Assembly (NCBI GenBank): GCA_964250765.1
Contig: CAXUHF010000012.1
Span: forward strand, 6,095-70,094
Length of the DNA stretch: 64,000 nucleotides
Direction: 5' to 3'
Origin: JBBQVS01 sp964250765
GTDB taxonomy: Bacteria > Chloroflexota > Ktedonobacteria > Ktedonobacterales > Ktedonobacteraceae
Both the position numbers and the translations under genes were made by a program. The notes beneath the pieces were generated by a model that made no database searches, was not told the origin of the DNA, and saw only the letters and a list, made by a program, of their open reading frames with translations. Positions within the stretch are counted from its first letter, which is position 1. The number at the start of each line of letters is the position of its first letter. Positions 52,727 to 61,196 of this stretch are shown piece after piece.

Positions 52727-54907
52727 TTGAATACTACTCAAGAGACACTCAAACAATACTTTGGACATGATGCGTTTTTACCAGGGCAACAGGATGTCGT
52801 CGAGCAGATGCTGGCGGGACGCGATGCCCTTATTCTTATGCCGACAGGTGGCGGAAAATCGTTGACCTATCAGCTACCCGCTCTGATGCTACCAGGAATC
52901 ACAGTTGTTATTTCTCCCTTGATCGCGTTAATGCAAGATCAGGTTGACCGCTTACAAGCCAACGGCATTGCGGCAACCTTTATTAATAGTACGCTTGGTT
53001 CTGTCGAACGCTCACAGCGTGAACGCGCATTGCTCAACGGAGAACTCAAATTGGTCTACGTGGCACCTGAACGCTTGATGAGCGAGAGCTTCTTAACGCT
53101 GCTAGAGCATGTACATGAGAACATCGGCATTTCATTGATGGCGGTCGATGAGGCACACTGTGTCAGCGAGTGGGGTCACGATTTCCGACCAGAGTACCGA
53201 CAAATCGGCAGAATGCGCGACCACTTTCCTACGGTACCTATGCAAGCGTTGACGGCAACCGCAACCGAACGTGTGCGCGAGGACATTCTCACTCAGCTTC
53301 GACTACGTGACCCGCACATCCACGTCGCCAGCTTTAACCGTCCCAACCTCACCTACGAGGTGCGTCAGAAGAGCAAAGCATCTTATGGCGAACTGGTCGA
53401 GTTTTTACGCGGCATGCCTGATGCACCCGTCATCATTTATTGTCAGAGTCGCAAAAGCGTTGACATGATCAGTGAAGCTTTACAACGTGACGGTATTCGC
53501 GCCTTGCCCTATCATGCAGGGATGACAAACGACCAGCGTGCGGAAAATCAGTCACGCTTCATTCGTGACGATGTGGCTGTTCTCGTGGCAACCATTGCCT
53601 TTGGTATGGGCATCGGCAAGCCGGATGTACGCGCCGTTATTCACTATGACCTACCCCGCAGTCTTGAAGGCTACTACCAGGAGTCGGGCCGTGCTGGACG
53701 CGATGGACAGCCAGCGCAATGCATCCTGTATTTCAACTATGGAGACCGCATCAAAGTTGAATTTATCATCGACCAGAAGCCAAGTGAGCAAGAACAGCTT
53801 ATCGCACGCCAACAACTCAATCAAGTTACGGCTTACTGTGATAGTCGTGATTGTCGTCGGCGCATTCTATTAGGCTATTTCGGCGAGCTATGGCAAGAAG
53901 AGAACTGTGGCAACTGTGATAATTGCTTGCGCTCCCTTGCTCCTGTCGAAATGGAAGACCGCACAATTGATGCTCAGAAGTTCCTTTCGTGTGTTGGTCG
54001 TACAGAACAACGCTTCGGCATGACGCACATCATCGACGTGCTACGTGGCGCGAATACGAAGCGCATTCGTGACTTTCATCATGATACGCTCTCTACCTAT
54101 GGCATTGGGAAGGAATATAGCATCGAGGAGTGGAAGCGGCTAGGTCATGCCTTACTACAACAAGGGTTTCTGGATGTTGCCACCGAGTTTTCTATTCTGC
54201 GATTGAACGCACGTTCACGCGAAATTCTGCGTAAACAATGTACTTTTGCAATGCCCATGATTGTGAAAGAGGAGAAGGTCAAAGCCGAGCAAGATGTGCT
54301 CGATCCACAGAGTGCGCGACTTTTTCAACACTTGCGTAACCTACGCAAACAGATCGCAGACGAACAGGGTGTACCGCCTTATGTTATTCTCTCTGATACC
54401 GCGCTGCGTGAAATGGCACAGCAACGTCCACAGACACGTGAGCATTTCGCTAATATTTCGGGTGTTGGTAGCAGCAAGCTCGCAGCTTACTTCACAACGT
54501 TTACAGAGGAAATAGCTAGCTACTGCGAACTTCACAACATTCCAATGAAGCTAGCACCATCTGTTGTGCGTAAAAAAAGTATAGCTGACAAACTTCCCCC
54601 TGTCCAAGTACCTCATTCACGTCTACAAACCTTAACTCTATATGAGCAGGGACACAGTATCGAAGAGATTGCCGAAGAGCGCAACCTGACGCAAAGCACA
54701 ATTGTCAATCATCTCGCCGAACTGATTGAGATGGGTGAGTCTATAGATGTTGTCCCCTTGATACCAGAGGGACACCATCAAAATATCGTGGACGCGATAG
54801 AGCAACTTGGAGATGGCGCACTACGCCCCCTCAAAGATTTTCTAGGTGACGAGTATTCGTTCGATGAAATTCGTCTGGTGCGTGCAGTGATGAGAAAGGG
54901 AATGTGA
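52727..54907 (+). CDS. recQ: RecQ-family ATP-dependent DNA helicase
   Basis: 726 residues. Helicase core: LPGQQDVVEQML, Walker A MPTGGGKSLTYQLPAL (near 39-54), DEAH in VDEAHCVSEWGHDFRPEY, motif VI YYQESGRAGRDGQ. Then the RecQ zinc site (YCDSRDCRRRILLGYFGE ... NCGNCDNC), winged helix, HRDC domain (LFQHLRNLRKQIADEQGVPPYVILSDTALREMA, about 525-600) and a C-terminal helix-turn-helix (LTLYEQGHSIEEIAEERNLTQSTIVNHLAELIEMG). The start is TTG at 52727: an in-frame stop TAA lies at 52715 and no ATG occurs before residue 28. GAGG is 12 bases upstream. DNA repair role. Confidence 0.95.
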   Translation: MNTTQETLKQYFGHDAFLPGQQDVVEQMLAGRDALILMPTGGGKSLTYQLPALMLPGITVVISPLIALMQDQVDRLQANGIAATFINSTLGSVERSQRERALLNGELKLVYVAPERLMSESFLTLLEHVHENIGISLMAVDEAHCVSEWGHDFRPEYRQIGRMRDHFPTVPMQALTATATERVREDILTQLRLRDPHIHVASFNRPNLTYEVRQKSKASYGELVEFLRGMPDAPVIIYCQSRKSVDMISEALQRDGIRALPYHAGMTNDQRAENQSRFIRDDVAVLVATIAFGMGIGKPDVRAVIHYDLPRSLEGYYQESGRAGRDGQPAQCILYFNYGDRIKVEFIIDQKPSEQEQLIARQQLNQVTAYCDSRDCRRRILLGYFGELWQEENCGNCDNCLRSLAPVEMEDRTIDAQKFLSCVGRTEQRFGMTHIIDVLRGANTKRIRDFHHDTLSTYGIGKEYSIEEWKRLGHALLQQGFLDVATEFSILRLNARSREILRKQCTFAMPMIVKEEKVKAEQDVLDPQSARLFQHLRNLRKQIADEQGVPPYVILSDTALREMAQQRPQTREHFANISGVGSSKLAAYFTTFTEEIASYCELHNIPMKLAPSVVRKKSIADKLPPVQVPHSRLQTLTLYEQGHSIEEIAEERNLTQSTIVNHLAELIEMGESIDVVPLIPEGHHQNIVDAIEQLGDGALRPLKDFLGDEYSFDEIRLVRAVMRKGM

Positions 54908-54960
54908 TACATTACTGGTGTTAAGCTCTCGATAGCTATTATTTTAGAAAGGCGATACTC

Positions 54961-56169
54961 ATGACCTCAGTACCATCATCAGCACTTGCGCATCAAAGTG
55001 CAAGCGACCAGTATACACCAAAGAAAGAAGATAAGTTCAGTTTTGGTCTGTGGACGGTTGGCAATCGTGGGCGCGACCCATTCGGCGAATTTGTACGACC
55101 CGCACTTGACCCTGTATATAGTGTGCAGCAACTCGCTAAGTTGGGCGCGTGGGGCATCAACTTTCATGATAATGATCTTGTACCGTTTGACGCCACTGCT
55201 ACGGAACGGGACCGCATTGTGAGCGAGTTCAAAAAGGCATTATCCGATAATGGTATGATTGTGCCAATGGCAACCACCAACCTCTTTTTTCATCCTATTT
55301 TTAAGGATGGTGCCTTCACATCGGTTGATCCAGCGGTAAGAGCCTTTGCGCTACAGAAGACATTGAACGCGATTGACCTGGGTGCCGAACTTGGTGCCTC
55401 AACCTATGTCTTCTGGGGTGGACGTGAAGGCGTCGATGCGGAAGCCAGTAAAGACCCCGTGATTGCACTCAAACGTATGCGTGATGCAATCAACTTTGCG
55501 TCACAGTACGTGCTCGACAAAGGCTATAAAATGCGGATCGCGCTTGAACCAAAGCCAAACGAGCCACGTTCCGACACTTATCTACCAACAATTGGGCACA
55601 TGCTCGCCTTCATCTACACGCTCGATCATCCCGATATGGTTGGTGTCAATCCAGAGGTAGCACATGAGCATATGTCAGGTCTTAACTTTGTACACGGCGT
55701 GGCACAAGCACTCGAAGCGGGCAAACTATTTCATATCGACCTCAACGATCAGAAGGGACCGCGCTTCGACCAGGATTTCCGTTTTGGTAGTGAAAACATT
55801 AAGGAAGCTTTTTTCCTGGTGAAGTTGCTCGAAGACCAGAAATACGATGGGCCGCGCCACTACGACGCACACTCCTATCGTACCGAGGACGAGGCAGGAG
55901 TGTGGGACTTCGCACTCGGCTGTATGCGTACATACAACATGCTCAAAGAAAAAGCTCGCCGTTTCAATGCAGACCCAGAGATTCAGGCATTGCTCACAGA
56001 GATTAATAGTGGCGACCAAGCCTACGGCGGCCTACTAAGTGGTTATAGCGCGGATACTGTAAGCAAGCTCAAGGCAACGACATTTGATGTTGATAAGCTG
56101 GCACAACGCGGCTACCGCTATGAAAAGCTCGATCAGTTAACGATTGAACTTATTCTTGGAGTGCGGTAA
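54961..56169 (+). CDS. xylA: Xylose isomerase
   Basis: 402 residues of the shorter (class I, actinobacterial-like) xylose isomerases, converting xylose to xylulose. Catalytic His is in WGINFHDNDLVPFD and the metal-binding acids are in RIALEPKPNEPR, NPEVAHEHM, HIDLNDQKGPRFDQD and HYDAHSYRTED. The WGGREG motif near residue 160 is present. AAAGG precedes the ATG. It follows recQ by 53 bases on the same strand but has no xylB beside it. Could also act on glucose. Confidence 0.95.
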   Translation: MTSVPSSALAHQSASDQYTPKKEDKFSFGLWTVGNRGRDPFGEFVRPALDPVYSVQQLAKLGAWGINFHDNDLVPFDATATERDRIVSEFKKALSDNGMIVPMATTNLFFHPIFKDGAFTSVDPAVRAFALQKTLNAIDLGAELGASTYVFWGGREGVDAEASKDPVIALKRMRDAINFASQYVLDKGYKMRIALEPKPNEPRSDTYLPTIGHMLAFIYTLDHPDMVGVNPEVAHEHMSGLNFVHGVAQALEAGKLFHIDLNDQKGPRFDQDFRFGSENIKEAFFLVKLLEDQKYDGPRHYDAHSYRTEDEAGVWDFALGCMRTYNMLKEKARRFNADPEIQALLTEINSGDQAYGGLLSGYSADTVSKLKATTFDVDKLAQRGYRYEKLDQLTIELILGVR

Positions 56170-56193
56170 CACAATTTCGTATAAAACACATAC

Positions 56194-56314
56194 TGTAGGG
56201 GTCTAATTCATTACACTCTGTTGGCATACACAGATGTTAGAGGACATGATAGAAGTTTTAACATCCTCTAACATGGTCATTTGCTAGCAGGGTGTAATGA
56301 ATTAGACCCCTACA
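56194..56314. repeat. Family 1 palindromic repeat, full copy
   Basis: 121 bp: TGTAGGGGTCTAATTCATTA to TAATGAATTAGACCCCTACA, inner CACTCTGTTGGCA. The centre has its own palindrome GATGTTAGAGGA / TCCTCTAACAT, so the whole element can fold into one long hairpin. It follows xylA and can end its transcript. Confidence 0.85.
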
Positions 56315-56343
56315 TCTCGTAAATATACAAAAGTACACAAATA

Positions 56344-56372
56344 TTGACATGCCTTTCCACTATGATTATACT
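56344..56372 (+). promoter_or_regulatory. Promoter of the helicase-nuclease gene
   Basis: TTGACA (56344-56349), 17-base spacer, TATACT (56367-56372). Because this box sits where the frame opens, the TTG at 56344 is the -35 box and not a start codon. Confidence 0.8.
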
Positions 56373-56403
56373 GTATCCACTATCTGGAAAGGGAAACTAT
56401 GTC

Positions 56404-58539
56404 ATGGATATACACCCAGATTTACATAAGTACTATACACAACATAATAACGTTATAAGCCCAGAGCAGGAAGCAATTATCACACACGAACGAGGACCAC
56501 TTCTGGTAATTGCAGGTCCTGGTTCTGGAAAAACTTATAGCCTCACGCTTCTCGCAATGAATTTACTTCTTCACGGCTATGCAAATCCTTCTGAATTTAT
56601 TCTTTGTACCTATACGGAAAAGTCTGCATTTGAAATACAGGCTCGCCTTACCCAGATAGCATGCGAGGTGAACTTTAATCAAGACCTCTCGCACATGCGT
56701 ATTGATACTATTCATGGCATATGTACCCGTATTATTGCAGAGCATGTGCAAGACACACCATTGGGAAATGGTTATGAAACGCTCGATCAATTTCCACAGC
56801 AGTTGCTCATCTTTGAGCAACTTGAAGAGCTTTGTGATGCAACAGCACTAAGCGTGTTTCGAGAGCGTTGGGGAACTCGCTGGAAGATTGCAAAGGGACT
56901 ACAATTCTGTTTCGATAGAATCGTTGACGAACTGATTATTGACGATCTCAAACATGCTCATCCTTTTGTAAGTAAAGAGTATTCTCAGCAAACCAGCGAA
57001 TTTTTGCAGAGTATTACACGTAGTTACCTTGCCTATCAACGTATGCTAGGAAAGATACATACTGTTGATTTTGCCCACCTACAAAAAATTGTCTACAACT
57101 TGCTTAATGATCCGCAGAAATCAACGCATATCACGCAAGGGATAAAGTATGTCCTGGTTGACGAATACCAGGACACGAACTATATTCAGGAGCAAATTCT
57201 GTTAAGGCTTGCCTCCACAACTGGAAATCTCTGCGTTGTTGGTGACGAAGATCAAGCCTTGTACCGCTTTCGTGGCGCGACTGTGCGCAATATTCTCGAA
57301 TTTACAAAGACATGCGAAGCGCAGAAGACTTTTCCACCTTGTAAAACAGTGCAACTTACTACCAACTATCGTTCTCACCCTAAAATCATTGATATATGTA
57401 ATGACTGGATGAGTAGGACAGATTGGCATAATTCAAGTGGTACAGCGTTTCGCACTGAAAAAATGATTAAGCCTCCTTTCAATAAGACATTACATAAACT
57501 TTATAACACATACTCAGCAGTACTTACTATAAGCGAGGAAAGCATCGAGCGCGAGGCATATCAATTTGCGGACTTTGTTGAGACGCTCAGAACACAAGGA
57601 GTCATTGCTGACTATAGCCACGTTGCATTGCTATTACATAGCGTGAAGCCATATTTAAGTGGTGCCTATATAAAGGCGTTACAAGACAGAAATATTCCAT
57701 CTTTCTGTCCACGTGCGCGAACATATTTTGAACAGGACGAAGTGCGTTTGATGTTTGGATGTTTTGCTCAGCTTCTTGACTACGAGGAGCAACACAATAA
57801 CGAAGAACTAGACGATGAAACGATTCTATTGTTTATACGCGAATGTCAGGAAATGCTACAGGACGTATGCCTTGTACTCCCAGAATTGGTGCAAGAGTTA
57901 GAGGTTCTTCATACATATATTTCGCAGCAAACCGATCTGCATAACATAGTTTCGTATTGTTTTTATCGTCTACTCGCCCTTGACCCATTTCTAACTGCAA
58001 TGCAAGAACCGTTCAAGATGGATGCATTAATCGAGTTATCACAGATGATAGGAACATTTCAGCAATGCTATTCTATGAGAACAAGAGAAAAGGTACAAGA
58101 AAAGTTTTTTCATAGCTTCCTACGTCTTCTACACACTGAAGGAGTGAACCAATGTGAAAATCCTCAGCAGATGCCACTCGTTGGACATGTGCAAATCATG
58201 ACAGTTCACCAGGCAAAAGGGCTTGAGTTTCCAGTGGTGATTTTAGGTCGCTTGGACAAACCGTTACCACAAACGCGGAACGAGGATCGGGAGTTGAAAC
58301 ACTTTTATCATAAACAACCACCGTTTGAGCCGGATAATCGTGCTCCGGGTTTTGATCTAGCTCGTAACTATTATGTAGCCTTTTCTCGTGCCGAGCATAT
58401 TCTGGTCTTAAGTGCAGGTAAGCAACCTAATAGACATATTGCACCACTTTTCAAAACACTTCCATGTTATACTTCTGCTACTAAGGCATTGCTTCCGATA
58501 ACTCTGCCTTCAAAACGTGAGGGTAAGCCTCATAAATGA
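56404..58539 (+). CDS. UvrD/PcrA-like helicase, truncated by in-frame TGA
   Basis: 711 residues from the ATG at 56404 (AAAGGGAAA upstream) to TGA at 58537-58539. SF1A helicase parts: SPEQEAIITHERGPLLVIAGPGSGKTYSL (Q motif and Walker A), RIDTIHGICTRI, LVDEYQDTNYIQEQ, VVGDEDQALYRFRGA, LTTNYRSH, VQIMTVHQAKGLEFPVVIL and NYYVAFSRAEHILVLS. Relatives continue into a PD-(D/E)XK domain, which is found here in the same frame directly after the TGA (58540-59286). The helicase half is complete. Either the fused protein was cut by one mutation, or UGA-C is read through; the AT-rich codons differ from its neighbours, hinting at transfer. Confidence 0.88.
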   Translation: MDIHPDLHKYYTQHNNVISPEQEAIITHERGPLLVIAGPGSGKTYSLTLLAMNLLLHGYANPSEFILCTYTEKSAFEIQARLTQIACEVNFNQDLSHMRIDTIHGICTRIIAEHVQDTPLGNGYETLDQFPQQLLIFEQLEELCDATALSVFRERWGTRWKIAKGLQFCFDRIVDELIIDDLKHAHPFVSKEYSQQTSEFLQSITRSYLAYQRMLGKIHTVDFAHLQKIVYNLLNDPQKSTHITQGIKYVLVDEYQDTNYIQEQILLRLASTTGNLCVVGDEDQALYRFRGATVRNILEFTKTCEAQKTFPPCKTVQLTTNYRSHPKIIDICNDWMSRTDWHNSSGTAFRTEKMIKPPFNKTLHKLYNTYSAVLTISEESIEREAYQFADFVETLRTQGVIADYSHVALLLHSVKPYLSGAYIKALQDRNIPSFCPRARTYFEQDEVRLMFGCFAQLLDYEEQHNNEELDDETILLFIRECQEMLQDVCLVLPELVQELEVLHTYISQQTDLHNIVSYCFYRLLALDPFLTAMQEPFKMDALIELSQMIGTFQQCYSMRTREKVQEKFFHSFLRLLHTEGVNQCENPQQMPLVGHVQIMTVHQAKGLEFPVVILGRLDKPLPQTRNEDRELKHFYHKQPPFEPDNRAPGFDLARNYYVAFSRAEHILVLSAGKQPNRHIAPLFKTLPCYTSATKALLPITLPSKREGKPHK

Positions 58540-59286
58540 CGGTATAGCTTCACACAAGATATTACAACTTACGAGACATGTCCAAGACGCTACGAGTATT
58601 TTCATGAGCATGGTTTCCAGGTATTCCAGTCAAACGATTTTTTTATTGGTCAAGCTGTGCACCAAACGCTGGAAAATATTCATCGCACAGTTTGTAAAGG
58701 GCAGTTTGACTCACTACATTCTGATACAATTTCCACTATGTTTGAGAAAGTCGTGGCTTGCTTGGAACAACGGAATCTAGGTGTTAAAAAGGGTGATAAA
58801 GAGGAGGCATTGAGGCAAGTTCTCAACTACTTCCAGCAGAATCAGCGAGAATTGCAGCATGTCGAGCGAGCAGAGGTACCGATATCATTTGAGAAGGATG
58901 AGTATATTTTGACAGGTCAGATAGACCTGCTTATGCGTGTGAAGGGGGGATTACACCTCCTCGACTTCAAAACGGGGCAGAAGCAGCATCAGACGCTAGA
59001 GCAACTGGAAGCCTATGAACGCCAGTTATGTACCTATGCGCATATTATTGAGCAGCGTGGTGAAGAATTACCCGAACGTCTCTTTATCTACTGGACAGGC
59101 GAAGAACGGAGACAGGACGCCTTGATGGAAGTCTTCTATGAACCCGAAGAGGCGAAGCGCGCAGGTCATCATTTCGATACAATTGTTGCCAATATTCACA
59201 GGAAAGAGTTTACGGCTACACCTGGGCCAAAAGTTTGTATCACATGTGACCTGCGTAGTCTATGTATGAAAGATGGGATACTGTAG
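58540..59286 (+). CDS. PD-(D/E)XK nuclease domain, C-terminal part of the helicase gene beyond the in-frame TGA
   Basis: The frame of the helicase continues after TGA with RYSFTQDITTYETCPRRYEY, which is the typical linker and start of a RecB-like nuclease (YExCPRRY), then QAVHQTLENIHRTV, and the nuclease core GQIDLLMRVKGGLHLLDFKTG (Asp and Lys), followed by QLCTYAHIIEQRG. It ends with the cysteines of a likely iron-sulfur cluster (VCITCDLRSLC); together with CP in the first segment these make four. No ribosome site or good start lies after the TGA; the first possible start is the GTG at 58657, which would lose the first cysteine. Confidence 0.8.
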   Translation, partial: RYSFTQDITTYETCPRRYEYFHEHGFQVFQSNDFFIGQAVHQTLENIHRTVCKGQFDSLHSDTISTMFEKVVACLEQRNLGVKKGDKEEALRQVLNYFQQNQRELQHVERAEVPISFEKDEYILTGQIDLLMRVKGGLHLLDFKTGQKQHQTLEQLEAYERQLCTYAHIIEQRGEELPERLFIYWTGEERRQDALMEVFYEPEEAKRAGHHFDTIVANIHRKEFTATPGPKVCITCDLRSLCMKDGIL

Positions 59287-59352
59287 CTTCCTTTTGTTTG
59301 CAATTTATGTGATACACTCAATACAGCGTAGTATATTCACATAAGGAACCAC

Positions 59353-60666
59353 ATGAAAACCATCACTCCCGAAGACAAGCAATCTCTGTCCTCATTCCTC
59401 TTTTCGCCACCTATCCTGCTCGCTTTTTTCTGTTTTATCTTGATTGGGATAAGTAGTGGAGCACCCGGTGTGTTGTTGCCGAGCTTAAGCACATACTACC
59501 ATGTAAACAATGCAACAATCGGCTTACTATTTCTGGTTTCATCTATTGGATATTTTCTTTCGGCATTTGCGAGTGGTATCCTGGTAGAGCGTTTAGGCAT
59601 GCGCGGCTTTCTTTTGGTGGGAGCAGGTGCGTTTCTGCTTGGTACATTTGGTTTTGGTTTGGAACCGCCCTTTGCAGTGATACTACTCACCCGCCTCTCG
59701 GTCGGTCTTGGTGTAGGAATGATCGAGACTGGCTTAAATATCTATATATCAGCTTTGCCTCGCAGTGCTTCATTGCTCAACTATTTACACGCATTCTACG
59801 GTGTAGGTGCGTTGATTGGTCCCGTTGTTGCCAGTACAATTCTGGTTCTCAACTGGGGCTGGAATAACACATATTTCATTATGGGGATTTTAGGAGTCCC
59901 TATGCTCCTCGGCTTCTGGCTTCTTTTTAGACATACATCCGCCACAACTTCGCAGGCACAAGACGAGCAAAAGAGCAAAGGGGATAACACACTTAGTGCT
60001 ACGCTCAAACTTGGCGTGGTGTGGATAGCCTCGCTTTTTCTGCTCTTTTACGTTGGAGTTGAAGTAAGTTTAGGCAACTGGACCTACACATTTTTACTTG
60101 AAGATAGACATCAAAATGCGTTCTTGAGTGGTTGGATTGTCAGCGGCTACTGGTTTGGTCTGACAATGGGACGCTTCGTGCTGCAAACTTTAGCAGAACG
60201 TTTCAAAATAAGTGATACAACGCTTGTCTACGTATGTATGGCTGTCGTCATTCTCGCTCTTCTGTTGATCTGGTTTCTTCCGTTACAAATCGTGATGGTC
60301 GTCGGCTTCTGTCTGATAGGTTTTGGCCTGGGTCCTATTTATCCACTCACGGTTGCCTTGACGCCAAAGCTCGTACCAGCCCGTATCGCACCCAGCGCAA
60401 TCGGCTTTCTCGTTAGCGTCAGCATTATCGGGCTGGCGGTGTTTCCGTGGACCGCGGGTATTCTCTCACAAAACGTCGGCATCTGGTCGCTCTTACCATA
60501 CAACGTTGCGCTTATGGTTGTCGCTATTGCTCTGTGGTGGATGCTGTTTCGTGGTAATAGAGAAGGCGCAGGTGTTAAAGGTCAAGCGCAGGTAGACCAT
60601 GCATTCCCAGTATCAGAGAAAGTTCTCCCCCATGATGCAGGTCATGTTCGAGAAGATGCCAGATAA
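59353..60666 (+). CDS. MFS transporter
   Basis: 437 residues with about 12 membrane helices in two halves; the loop after helix 2 carries GILVERLGMRGFLLVGAG, near the A-motif position, and the central loop is charged (TTSQAQDEQKSKGDN). The pattern GIGSGAPGVLLPSLS... GIETGLNIYISAL with NYLHAFYGVGALIGP resembles the FucP/sugar-type branch of MFS permeases. GGAACC precedes the ATG. The last 35 residues, after WWMLFRGN, are hydrophilic and overlap the convergent DinB gene by 92 bases, so the original stop codon was probably lost. Substrate unknown. Confidence 0.88.
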   Translation: MKTITPEDKQSLSSFLFSPPILLAFFCFILIGISSGAPGVLLPSLSTYYHVNNATIGLLFLVSSIGYFLSAFASGILVERLGMRGFLLVGAGAFLLGTFGFGLEPPFAVILLTRLSVGLGVGMIETGLNIYISALPRSASLLNYLHAFYGVGALIGPVVASTILVLNWGWNNTYFIMGILGVPMLLGFWLLFRHTSATTSQAQDEQKSKGDNTLSATLKLGVVWIASLFLLFYVGVEVSLGNWTYTFLLEDRHQNAFLSGWIVSGYWFGLTMGRFVLQTLAERFKISDTTLVYVCMAVVILALLLIWFLPLQIVMVVGFCLIGFGLGPIYPLTVALTPKLVPARIAPSAIGFLVSVSIIGLAVFPWTAGILSQNVGIWSLLPYNVALMVVAIALWWMLFRGNREGAGVKGQAQVDHAFPVSEKVLPHDAGHVREDAR

Positions 60667-61069
60667 TCCACTGTCGTGAACGCTGCCTAGGTTTATCTGT
60701 TTGATCTCCTGGCCTCTGGAATCCCTGCTCAAGGTCGGCAGGAGTCCAGGAGGTGAGCGCATCTTGAATCATGTGCCATGTAGACTCAAGTCCTGTGACC
60801 AATTCGGTGGCGGAACGTGCAGGCATTCCTTCTTCGTCCCATTTTTCGAGTGGAACAAGTTCTGCACTTCCCGCACCCATCCACGTATGAAACCACCAGA
60901 CACGTGTAGCGATGATGTGTGCAGCAAGCATACCAGCAGACCATAAATGCGATGCAGGACGTAAAGCGAGCTGTTCAGATGTAAGTGGAGTAACGGCAGT
61001 AACGAGCAACTGTTGGTAGACATCCCAGCCTTTGTAGAAAGTTGCTAACGTGAGATTGTTTTGAGTCAT
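60575..61069 (-). CDS. DinB family protein
   Basis: 164 residues of the DinB/YfiT four-helix metalloenzyme-like fold. The likely metal histidines are in MLAAHIIATRVWWFHTW (residues 48-62) and in IIWHLLEHDLHHGGELSLILGMHG near the end. AAAGGAG precedes the ATG. The well-conserved C-terminus continues to the stop at 60575, showing that this gene, not the overlapping MFS tail, is the constrained one. Family members act as thiol S-transferases or stress proteins; the substrate here is unknown. Confidence 0.88.
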   Translation of the reverse strand: MTQNNLTLATFYKGWDVYQQLLVTAVTPLTSEQLALRPASHLWSAGMLAAHIIATRVWWFHTWMGAGSAELVPLEKWDEEGMPARSATELVTGLESTWHMIQDALTSWTPADLEQGFQRPGDQTDKPRQRSRQWIIWHLLEHDLHHGGELSLILGMHGLPALDL

Positions 61070-61181
61070 GGACGTTTCTCCTTTAGCTTATTTTCCTGTA
61101 GTGTACTATAGAAAGCGGTTAGGACACGTCCTATTTAGGAGATTGTCGGCGTTTGGTAAAAAGAAAACGTAAGCGTATAAA

Positions 61182-61190
61182 TGGTATAAT
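61182..61190 (+). promoter_or_regulatory. Extended -10 promoter giving a leaderless mRNA
   Basis: TGGTATAAT (extended -10, box 61185-61190) ends 6 bases before the ATG at 61197, so transcription should begin at or one base from the start codon. No ribosome site is present, and no -35 box is needed for an extended -10. Confidence 0.65.
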
Positions 61191-61196
61191 ATATAC

